Positions 14,013 through 20,375 of a stretch of 20,375 nt of DNA are shown here, piece by piece; within the stretch, counting starts at the first letter, position 1; every line of letters begins with the position of its first letter. This stretch comes from DATBFG01 sp036558645 (GTDB taxonomy: Bacteria > Acidobacteriota > Terriglobia > Terriglobales > Acidobacteriaceae): assembly GCA_036558645.1 (NCBI GenBank), contig DATBFG010000001.1, positions 1 to 20,375 on the forward strand, in the 5' to 3' direction. A model generated the notes under the pieces. That model did not search any database. It was not told where the DNA came from and was given only the letters and a program-made list of their open reading frames with translations. The position numbers were made by a program, and so were the translations under genes.

Positions 14013-15554
14013 ATGAGCACTGCCCCACCTGCAACCAGTAGAGATAGAGCGCCACTCACGACACCGCTCAAAATTTTGCTGGTGGATGACAACCCAGACA
14101 ATCTACTTTCTCTCGAAGCGGCGCTCCTGCCGCTTGCTCAGGAGATCGTTCTTGCCCGTTCCGGCAAGGAAGCTTTGCGGCGTATTCTGCAGGATGACTT
14201 CGCCGCCATTCTTCTCGATGTGCGCATGCCGGAGATGGACGGGTTTGAAACAGCGCAAATCATCCGAAGCCGTGCCCGATCTCGCACCACGCCCATCTTA
14301 TTTTTGACTGCGTATGGGGGTGAGGAGCCCCTCTATCGCGGCTATGGCCTGGGAGCAGTCGACTTCCTATACAAGCCCATCATTCCGGAGATCCTACGCA
14401 GCAAAGTAGCAGTCTTTGTGGAACTGGCGCGCAACGCTGATGAACTCCGGCGGGATGCAATTGTAATGCGGAAGCAAGAACAGCGTTTCCGGTCTCTTCT
14501 GGAAGCCGCACCAGATTCCATGGTCATCTGCCGAGCCGATGGGGCGATTGCAATCGTGAATTCAAAGACCGAAGACCTGTTTCGCTATTCGCGCCGGGAG
14601 CTCCTCGAACGAGACATTCGAATACTGATTCGCGACTGGGGCTATGAAGTCGCCGCCCACGGACACGAGCATACGAACGAAGAGACTCCTACCTGGCCGG
14701 TGGCCAATCTGGAGATCGTTGCGACCCATCGAAACGGCACAGCGTTCCCCGTGGAGATCAATATGAGCCCGTTGCAAACCGATGAAGGCCTCATGATCAT
14801 TAATGCCATCCGCGACATCAGTGAGCGAGTACGCGTCGAGGAGCAACGGCGGAGAGCGGAAGACCAGCTGAACATTTTGAACTTGAGACTACGCGCGTTG
14901 TCCGCCAATGTTCAATCTGCGAGAGAGAAGGAAGCAGCCCGTATCGCGCGTGAAATTCACGATGAGCTCGGCTCATTGCTCACCACCCTGAAATGGGATC
15001 TTGAAGCTGTCGACAAGATGCTGCCGGGAGCGGATACGCTGCTACAAGTCTCCACATTACGGGACAAGATACGCGGCATGATGATTATCACCGACACTAC
15101 CGTGAATACGGTCAGACGAATTGCCGCGGACCTCCGTCCAACTATCCTGGATGACCTCGGCTTGCTGGAAGCGGTCGAATGGCAGGCCCAACAATTTCAA
15201 ACGCGGACGGGAATCCTCTGTCGCTACAATTCTTCTCTCGAGCGCGCTGCTTTGAACCGCGATCAATCGACGGCTGTGTTCCGTATATTTCAAGAAGCTT
15301 TGACCAATATCCTTCGTCACGCGAAAGCGAAAACCGTTGAAATCGTGATCCGGGAGCTAGGAGGCGAGTTCGTATTGGTCGTCCAGGATGACGGGCGCGG
15401 AATGCGGACGGACGAAAACTCCGCTCATTCATCAATTGGAATCCTGGGAATGCAGGAGCGCGCTCATCTGGTAGGGGGCAATGTGGGAATCGCCCCGGGA
15501 CATGGTGGTGGCACGACCGTAACAGTCCGCATCCCGATTTGCGATGGGCTGTAA
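14013..15554 (+). CDS. Soluble hybrid histidine kinase (REC-PAS-HisKA_3-HATPase)
   Basis: About 513 residues, NarX/DegS-type kinase without membrane segments. Residues ~18-140 form a receiver domain (KILLVDDNPDN, phospho-acceptor D69 in ILLDVRMPEMDG, LTAYGG, YKP). Residues ~158-275 form a PAS domain (FRSLLEAAPDSMVICRADGA, ending IRDISERVRVEE). HisKA_3 follows, with H316 in RIAREIHDELGSLL. The HATPase has FQEALTNILRHAKA, DDGRGM and GILGMQERA motifs. All key residues are present, so it should be active. The N-terminal receiver suggests it takes input from another kinase. I prefer the ATG at 14013; the frame opens further at a GTG at 13980, which would add 11 residues. The partner response regulator starts 16 bases downstream. 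Confidence 0.93.
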   Translation: MSTAPPATSRDRAPLTTPLKILLVDDNPDNLLSLEAALLPLAQEIVLARSGKEALRRILQDDFAAILLDVRMPEMDGFETAQIIRSRARSRTTPILFLTAYGGEEPLYRGYGLGAVDFLYKPIIPEILRSKVAVFVELARNADELRRDAIVMRKQEQRFRSLLEAAPDSMVICRADGAIAIVNSKTEDLFRYSRRELLERDIRILIRDWGYEVAAHGHEHTNEETPTWPVANLEIVATHRNGTAFPVEINMSPLQTDEGLMIINAIRDISERVRVEEQRRRAEDQLNILNLRLRALSANVQSAREKEAARIAREIHDELGSLLTTLKWDLEAVDKMLPGADTLLQVSTLRDKIRGMMIITDTTVNTVRRIAADLRPTILDDLGLLEAVEWQAQQFQTRTGILCRYNSSLERAALNRDQSTAVFRIFQEALTNILRHAKAKTVEIVIRELGGEFVLVVQDDGRGMRTDENSAHSSIGILGMQERAHLVGGNVGIAPGHGGGTTVTVRIPICDGL

Positions 15555-15570
15555 TTTGAAGCTAAGGCTT

Positions 15571-16218
15571 ATGACCAGGCTTCTCATCGTTGATGACCAC
15601 GAGGTGGTGCGAGACGGCATCAAGAGTCTCTTCGATATACAGCACGAGACAACATTGTTTGGCGATGCGAGTACGGCAGCAGAGGCGGTTCAGCTCGTCT
15701 CCGAACAGAATTGGGATGTTGTCGTGCTTGATCTCTCTCTGAGCGGCAGAAGCGGCCTGGATGTACTAAAGGAGCTGAAGCAGATCAGGCCCAGGCTCCC
15801 CGTACTAATCCTCAGTATGCATTCGGAGGAGCAGTATGCCCGGCGCGCTTTTAAAGCAGGCGCAGCAGGCTACATCACGAAGGATAGTTCAAGGGTGGAA
15901 CTATTGAAAGCTATCGATAAAGTCAGGAACGGAGGGAAATACGTCAGTCCGGCGCTTGCCGAGAAGCTCATTGTATACCTCGAAACAGGCGCGGAGACGT
16001 CGCCGCAAGAAGCACTTTCCGATCGTGAATTCGAGGTGCTACGTCTGATCGCATCAGGCAAAACGGTGAGCGAGATCGCGGACCTGCTGGGACTCAGCGT
16101 AAAAACGATTAGCACCTATCGCACTCGCGTGTTACAGAAAATGCACATGGAAACCAATGCGGAGCTCACACACTATGCCGTGCAAAATAACTTACTCGAG
16201 ATGGGAGGGCTCAAGTAA
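15571..16218 (+). CDS. NarL/FixJ-family response regulator
   Basis: A 215-residue two-domain regulator. The receiver has TRLLIVDDHEVVRDG, phospho-acceptor D54 (VVVLDLSLSGRSG), LSMHSEE and YITKDSS. The LuxR-type helix-turn-helix follows (LSDREFEVLRLIASGKTVSE, then LSVKTISTYRTRVLQKM). The ATG at 15571 is preceded by AAGG about 6 bases away and places the receiver at the usual N-terminal position. An ATG at 15544 would overlap the kinase and add nine unneeded residues. The cognate kinase lies immediately upstream with a 16-bp gap, so they form an operon. Target genes are not evident; the divergent glycoside hydrolase is one candidate. Confidence 0.94.
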   Translation: MTRLLIVDDHEVVRDGIKSLFDIQHETTLFGDASTAAEAVQLVSEQNWDVVVLDLSLSGRSGLDVLKELKQIRPRLPVLILSMHSEEQYARRAFKAGAAGYITKDSSRVELLKAIDKVRNGGKYVSPALAEKLIVYLETGAETSPQEALSDREFEVLRLIASGKTVSEIADLLGLSVKTISTYRTRVLQKMHMETNAELTHYAVQNNLLEMGGLK

Positions 16219-16762
16219 GTTTCTGACGGAATGCTCTCAAACCGCGGGGTTGTTGAAATGTCCAGACGGGCTAATTTTAAGCTCCCAGCCCCATGATGTT
16301 TATGTAGGACAAACGCCGACAGTGCTGTACGCCTGACTCCGACAAAACAATCAAAGTTTGCCTGATACCCATTGCTCCATAGCCCACTTACCTTTAAATC
16401 AGAGCATCTGGAAACGGAAACAAAGTCGAGAGGGGGGAGATGCCCATTTATGGCAATCGCACCTGCACGTTTATTGGAAGAAGCCTTCAGCGATATGCCT
16501 GTCGGCGACATTCTCGTCAGCATCGAACGGGCCACATTACAACGATCGCTTCCAAGCACAGGAAGAGCGCCGAGGACTTGGGAGCGCAAACCTGAACCGA
16601 AGAGAACGACCAACCCAGTCTTGTCGCCATCACCGCCGGCTCGAATCATATGGCTTCACGAGTACTGATGTGGGGCCTGCGAAATGTTCTAAATCAATTG
16701 ACGGCCTGAGGCCGACTTTACAAAAACAAACAAATAGTCTCGATCGCTCGTAACGGCGAACC
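16219..16762. other. Gene-poor stretch after the two-component operon
   Basis: About 540 bases with no gene I trust. One weak possibility is a plus-strand frame at 16450-16668 (MAIAPARLLEEAFSDMPVGD, about 72 residues). It has a purine-rich AGAGGGGGGAG 10 bases before its ATG, but its C-terminal half is Arg/Pro-rich and unlike a folded protein. A 158-codon reverse ORF at 16173-16649 overlaps the response regulator end and lacks any recognisable motif. No clear terminator follows the response regulator. Confidence 0.5.
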
Positions 16763-17002
16763 ATGGCACAGGCGATTCTTGCAATATCGGTCTTCGACAC
16801 GCCCTGGCGACCGACTGGAAACAGTACGGCCGTTTCCGCGGACGAACTGTGTGACGAACTTCTGGCGCACATGCTCGATTGCGGGGAGTGCTTGAACGGT
16901 TGTGTCGACGGAACGGAGAAAATGTGTCCAATCGAGCGCAAATTGCAAGAGCAAATCAAAACCCTAGGTGGTTCAAAAGAACCACGGGTCTTCGGTTACT
17001 GA
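16763..17002 (+). CDS. Small cysteine-rich protein, unknown function
   Basis: A 79-residue ORF I cannot assign. The middle looks like a genuine small domain: ADELCDELLAHMLDCGECLN followed by GCVDGTEKMCPIERKLQEQI. Five cysteines (30, 40, 43, 47, 55), including a CxxC, sit within two predicted helices, which would suit a metal site or a redox role. There is no signal peptide. There is no good ribosome binding site at the ATG, and the true start could be internal. It stands alone between the two-component operon and the convergent PHP-like gene. A perfect 7-bp inverted repeat (GTGGTTC/GAACCAC, 16968-16985) lies inside its last codons. Confidence 0.45.
   Translation: MAQAILAISVFDTPWRPTGNSTAVSADELCDELLAHMLDCGECLNGCVDGTEKMCPIERKLQEQIKTLGGSKEPRVFGY
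16968..16985. repeat. Perfect inverted repeat at the end of the cysteine-rich ORF
   Basis: GTGGTTC, loop AAAA, GAACCAC: a 7-bp perfect stem with a 4-base loop, plus outer CCC/GGG that could extend it across a 3-base bulge. It is not followed by a T-run, so it is not a standard intrinsic terminator. It could be an mRNA-stabilising hairpin, a protein-binding site, or coincidence within coding sequence. Confidence 0.5.
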
Positions 17003-17202
17003 CCCTTTCGGCGTTAGGACAGTTGGCTCTGGAGATCAGTGTCCGGATTGCTTGCGTGCAGCCGTAGACAACCAGAAAGGCATTGCAAAGTTTACCTTAG
17101 AAGCGCACGCATTTTGGTTGATACGCTCGTGACACAGGATCACGACGATACATGCGTGTGGGCCCGGAAACTGCTTGCTTCCGTATCGCGGCCGCATTAA
17201 TG

Positions 17203-18885
17203 TCACTGCAGCTCGTAATTGAAACTGCGTACCACCTGTCGCAAGTGCGCCAGATGAAATGCTTCGGGCGGCACGCCTCGTTCCGGAACGTTCGGGTAGT
17301 CCTTGCGAAACTCACCGTATCGAAGGTAAGAGATGTCTTTTTCTATTTCCAGGTTTTCCATGGCGATATAGAACATCCGCGTCGCCAGCCCGGATTTCGA
17401 TAACACAACCCGCGAGCTCGCCGGAACGGATCGTTGAATCACTCCCGGATGGATCGGCTCTCTTGCGATAAGCCGACCATCGGCAGTCTGAAATTCCAGC
17501 AAGCCACCATTCCATTTGCTCGAAGACGCCACGTGCAACGTGCACGCCGTACGTGCTGCCGCCGGATGAAAATATTCCGGCCAGAGATACACGGGATTCG
17601 AAACAGCCAGATATTTCACGTGATCGGGATCGTGATCCGGGTCATCACCCGCACCGAACACGCGCACCACTACGTAATCAGTCTCTGCTTTTCCCGGCAT
17701 CTCATACTCAAGAACACCGCCCGCGAAGTGATTCTTGGAAGCGATCACCATTCCATGCTTTCCAACGATTTCAATCTTGCCGAGAATCTTGTGCTCTGGC
17801 GGATACACCTCGATGCGCAATTTGTGCCATTTATGCAAAGCGGTCCGACACACCGAACCCATCGGCACTCCATCCACGGAAACATTTACAAAGCCGCCGT
17901 TGCTGAAAAACACATCGCCCGTTCGCGCCGCGTCGCGGATACTCTGTTCCGTCACTTCCCGAGCGCCGATATGCGGATAGTTCCGGAACGTATCCAGCCC
18001 GGAATGCCTGTTGACCAGGCTCAGGAAAAAGTCCGTCTCAGCAAAACCAGGCACTTTGTCGCCGGTATCCAGAAAAGAGAACCAGAGGTCCTGATAAGGC
18101 TTGTTATAGACGCGGTCTCCCATTACCGCCATGCCGTCGACATAACCGTCTACCGTGAGAAACAGACCCGCCAGTGCAGCGATGTTCGTCACAAATTTCC
18201 CGTCGCTAATCCACCAGCGTGTCGGATGCGCGAAGATTCCGAGCGCGCCCGCCTTCCTCTGAATCGCCATGATCTCGAAGAGATTCCGCCGTGTTTGAGG
18301 CTTGCCCGTCAGCGGATTGATTTCTAAAGATGGGTCTCTCTCGAAATAGTGAATCGGCCGGTCCTGCGAGTAATCGTGCCAGGCCGGAAAATCGTAAAAA
18401 TAACCGAACCACCACACATGGCCCATGTTGCTCTTCGGCGTCTCATTATCCAGATAGAACAGCGTGAGGCCGTGCGATTCCGTATTCAACATCGCCAGAA
18501 GGTTGTGGATCCCCGCGGTACCCATGACGGACTTCTGATCGAATCGGCCCGAATAATACAAATCTCGATCCGGTCCTTCGAACCGTTGAAAGTTTGCCTC
18601 GTTCTCCGGATTCCAGGCGCTTCCCACCCCAATCGCGCGCACGCCAAGCTTGCGGCACCACTCCACCAAGTTTTGCTCGGCTTGCGGAAAGCTGCCTGGC
18701 TTTTCGCCTCCGGGAAATCGCCAGTTATGCGTGTGAGTGACCACGGCCGGCCACGCGCGATCTAATTCCGGCGGCCGCGTTCCCGGATGCTCAACAACTA
18801 ACTTCAATTCCGAATTTGCGGCTAGCCCCATCTGGATGAAAGAACCGGCTGCCACTAGCGATGCAATCACACGATTCGCTTTCAT
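17203..18885 (-). CDS. Secreted PHP/CehA-like metallohydrolase
   Basis: A 560-residue protein with a signal peptide (1-23, ending GLAANS). An HxH motif (H51-T-H53 in VVTHTHNW) starts a PHP-like metal-binding pattern. It is followed by LVEWCRKLGVRAIGVGSAWN (the 'watch for the sign' strand of PHP domains), ALGIFAHPTRWW, VDGYVDGMAVMGDRVYN and GFAETDFF. This is the order seen in CehA/McbA-type proteins, although the usual closing D-A-H is here TDFF and so lacks its histidine. The C-terminal ~200 residues are beta-rich (KLRIEVYPPEHKILGKIEIV). Function is unknown; hydrolysis of a phosphoester, ester or amide is possible. It is a single gene diverging from the Gfo/Idh gene. Confidence 0.6.
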   Translation of the reverse strand: MKANRVIASLVAAGSFIQMGLAANSELKLVVEHPGTRPPELDRAWPAVVTHTHNWRFPGGEKPGSFPQAEQNLVEWCRKLGVRAIGVGSAWNPENEANFQRFEGPDRDLYYSGRFDQKSVMGTAGIHNLLAMLNTESHGLTLFYLDNETPKSNMGHVWWFGYFYDFPAWHDYSQDRPIHYFERDPSLEINPLTGKPQTRRNLFEIMAIQRKAGALGIFAHPTRWWISDGKFVTNIAALAGLFLTVDGYVDGMAVMGDRVYNKPYQDLWFSFLDTGDKVPGFAETDFFLSLVNRHSGLDTFRNYPHIGAREVTEQSIRDAARTGDVFFSNGGFVNVSVDGVPMGSVCRTALHKWHKLRIEVYPPEHKILGKIEIVGKHGMVIASKNHFAGGVLEYEMPGKAETDYVVVRVFGAGDDPDHDPDHVKYLAVSNPVYLWPEYFHPAAARTACTLHVASSSKWNGGLLEFQTADGRLIAREPIHPGVIQRSVPASSRVVLSKSGLATRMFYIAMENLEIEKDISYLRYGEFRKDYPNVPERGVPPEAFHLAHLRQVVRSFNYELQ

Positions 18886-19219
18886 GCCCGTTAACGCTTT
18901 TCAAAAGGACACAATCAACTCTTGAACCATCTCATCTCGTCCGCTGGTTCCTCGCAGCGTGTGGAGCGGCTGAGCCGCGTCCAGCGAACTTTGCGGCAGC
19001 TATCGCCAGGTTGGCTGCCATTGCACTATCATCCCCCGGGACCGGAGAAGCAGTGCAGTGGTGTTGATATCCAAGAATTCGGCTTCCTGAATAAGATTCA
19101 TCCACCGATCCGCCCTTTGGCGCTCGGCGGTGTGACGAGGAATTTGTTACATGATCTCAAAGCGGTGGCCATTCAGGCGAGGTTACTTGTTACTACTTGA
19201 TAAGGAGACTTTATAAACG
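18886..19219. other. Divergent intergenic region, PHP-like / Gfo-Idh-MocA genes
   Basis: These 334 bases hold no convincing gene. A plus-strand ORF at 18922-19200 has no recognisable motif. I see a 13-base palindrome, TGAATAAGATTCA (19088-19100), about 120 bases upstream of the oxidoreductase start. It could be an operator for either gene, but the evidence is weak. No clear -35/-10 pair is visible. Confidence 0.5.
19202..19207 (+). promoter_or_regulatory. Strong ribosome binding site of the Gfo/Idh/MocA gene
   Basis: AAGGAG lies 12 bases before the first of two adjacent ATGs (19220 and 19223). It is the best Shine-Dalgarno match in the window and supports starting the oxidoreductase here, although the spacing is a little long. 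Confidence 0.7.
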
Positions 19220-20375
19220 ATGATGTCCACAACTCGCCGAACGTTCCTGCAGGCGTCTGCCGCGTCGGCATTCGCTGCCGGTCGCGCATGGGGTAGCAAT
19301 GATCGTATCAATGTAGCCGTTGTCGGAGTAGGAAGCCGGGGACAGGCGCATATCCGTGGTTATGCGAAACAGGCCGATGCCCGGATTTACGCGCTCTGTG
19401 ATGTAGATCAGGCAAATTTGGAACGCAGTCAAGCGGCTGCAAAGCAGCTTACCGGTGAAATGCCGAAAGGCTACAAGGACATGCGCGATGTGTTCGCGGA
19501 TAAAGAGGTTCACGCGGTTTCCATGCCCCTTCCAAATCACTGGCACGCACTGGCGACAATATGGGCCTGCCAAGCGGGAAAGGATGTATACGTCGAAAAA
19601 CCCGCTTGTCACGATCCATTTGAAGGCGCGCAGATGGTAGCAGCAGCACGCAAGTGGGGACGGATGGTGCAGGTGGGCTCGCAAGGCAGAAGTGCTGCCC
19701 ACAAGATCCAAGCAGTACAACTGCTTCAAAGCGGCGTTATCGGCCGGGTCTATATGGCGAAAGGGCTGTGCTACAAGCGCCGCAAATCGATCGGTCATAC
19801 TCCTGTCGAGCCCGTTCCGCCCGGCGTCGATTGGGATAAATTTCGTGGCCCTGCTCCGATGATTCCGTTTAGCAGGAATCACTTTCTTTACAACTGGCAT
19901 TGGTTCTGGGACACGGGTAACGGCGATATCGGAAACCAAGGTGTTCACGAGATGGACATTGGCAGATGGGGGCTGGGTGTCGGACTTCCCCGCTCAGTTG
20001 TCGCGAGCGGCGGTAAGTACCTGTACGACGACGATCAGGAGACTCCAAACACGCTATTCGCACGCTTCGACTACGGCGACAAGGAGCTTGTCTTCGAAGT
20101 ACGCGGGATTCAGACTGGCGGAGAAGGAGAACTGGTGGCAGATTCTAGTGGTAATACTATCGGCAACCTCTTCTACGGCAATGAGGGCTGGATGGCGCTG
20201 GATCACACAGGTTTTCGCATCTTCAAAGGTGATCCCGCAAAACTAGTCCGATCCGAAGAGGCGAAGGACGATCCGTTTGCGTCCCACTTGGCGAATTTTC
20301 TGGCGGCAGTGCGCAGTCGACGATATCAGGATCTGCACGCGGACGTTGAAGTAGGGCGCCAGAGCGCCGACCTTT
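19220..20375 (+). CDS. Gfo/Idh/MocA-family oxidoreductase with Tat signal (3' end outside window)
   Basis: The frame is open from the ATG at 19220 to the last base (385 codons), so the C-terminus is cut off. The N-terminus is a Tat signal (STTRRTFLQASAAS, RR at residues 6-7). The Rossmann fold follows (INVAVVGVGSRGQAHIRGYA), then YALCDVD, PNHWHALATIWACQAGKDVY and the catalytic VEKPACHDP (EKP at 126-128). The substrate domain has WDKFRGPAP, WHWFWDTGNGDIGNQGVHEM with the catalytic-type His, and FARFDYGD. These NAD(P)-dependent enzymes oxidise or reduce sugars. Tat export of a pre-loaded cofactor enzyme is known for glucose-fructose oxidoreductase. Family length is usually 400-480 residues, so most of the gene is here. 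It diverges from the PHP-like gene. Confidence 0.93.
   Translation, partial: MMSTTRRTFLQASAASAFAAGRAWGSNDRINVAVVGVGSRGQAHIRGYAKQADARIYALCDVDQANLERSQAAAKQLTGEMPKGYKDMRDVFADKEVHAVSMPLPNHWHALATIWACQAGKDVYVEKPACHDPFEGAQMVAAARKWGRMVQVGSQGRSAAHKIQAVQLLQSGVIGRVYMAKGLCYKRRKSIGHTPVEPVPPGVDWDKFRGPAPMIPFSRNHFLYNWHWFWDTGNGDIGNQGVHEMDIGRWGLGVGLPRSVVASGGKYLYDDDQETPNTLFARFDYGDKELVFEVRGIQTGGEGELVADSSGNTIGNLFYGNEGWMALDHTGFRIFKGDPAKLVRSEEAKDDPFASHLANFLAAVRSRRYQDLHADVEVGRQSADL

Noticed and set aside
16173..16649. 158-codon reverse ORF after the response regulator
   Set aside because: It overlaps the response regulator's 3' end, has no motif, and I see no ribosome binding site. I keep the area as gene-poor.
17434..18327. 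297-codon plus-strand ORF
   Set aside because: It is antisense to the PHP-like gene, His/Arg-rich, with no domain. The reverse strand has a signal peptide and PHP motifs.
19211..19948. 245-codon reverse ORF
   Set aside because: It is antisense to the Gfo/Idh/MocA gene, which has a strong ribosome binding site, Tat signal, Rossmann and EKP motifs but runs off the window end.

Overview
The window looks like a chromosomal segment of a soil Acidobacteriota, probably of the Solibacter/Bryobacter type. This is inferred from the gene families and not from any marker gene. The pointers are a Ser/Thr kinase–PD40 remnant, Tat-tagged TIM-barrel and Gfo/Idh/MocA sugar enzymes, ThuA, a c-type cytochrome fused to a copper monooxygenase-like domain, and a YVTN propeller fused to a phosphoesterase. 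Base composition is moderately GC-rich and even. I see no tRNA, rRNA, CRISPR array, insertion sequence or phage gene.

Layout. (1) 1-1906, plus strand: a collapsed kinase–PD40 pseudogene, then an FHA-GAF-PP2C (SpoIIE-type) phosphatase. (2) 1994-3118, minus: a Tat-tagged mannonate dehydratase (UxuA)-like protein. A small secreted ORF of unknown function follows on the plus strand. (3) 3772-4665: a DUF1772 membrane protein diverging from an HxlR-family regulator, with a near-perfect palindrome between them. (4) 4794-7721, minus: a tight three-gene operon of cytochrome c–copper monooxygenase-like protein, ThuA and sugar-phosphate isomerase/epimerase-like protein. The third gene starts at a TTG that overlaps the ThuA stop codon. 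(5) 7825-13636, minus: a large secreted propeller–phosphoesterase, a DJ-1/PfpI protein and a secreted discoidin-containing glycoside hydrolase-like protein. (6) 14013-16218, plus: a soluble hybrid histidine kinase (REC-PAS-HisKA_3-HATPase) and a NarL-type response regulator, as an operon. (7) 16219-17202: a gene-poor stretch with one plausible small cysteine-rich ORF. (8) 17203-18885, minus: a secreted PHP/CehA-like protein. (9) 19220-end, plus: a Tat-tagged Gfo/Idh/MocA oxidoreductase cut by the window end. It has the best ribosome binding site in the window.

How it may work together (inference): most enzymes carry Sec or Tat export signals. The set (glycosidase, Gfo/Idh oxidoreductase, two sugar isomerase/dehydratase-type TIM barrels, ThuA, copper/heme oxidase-like protein) fits breakdown and oxidation of sugars or glycosides outside the cytoplasm. 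The two-component system and the FHA-GAF-PP2C protein are signalling genes with no target visible here. Nothing amounts to an obvious new defence or mobile system. The most interesting leads are the heme c/dicopper fusion with a complete set of copper-ligand candidates, the exported sugar-enzyme cluster, the HxlR palindrome, and several decayed or hidden coding pieces.
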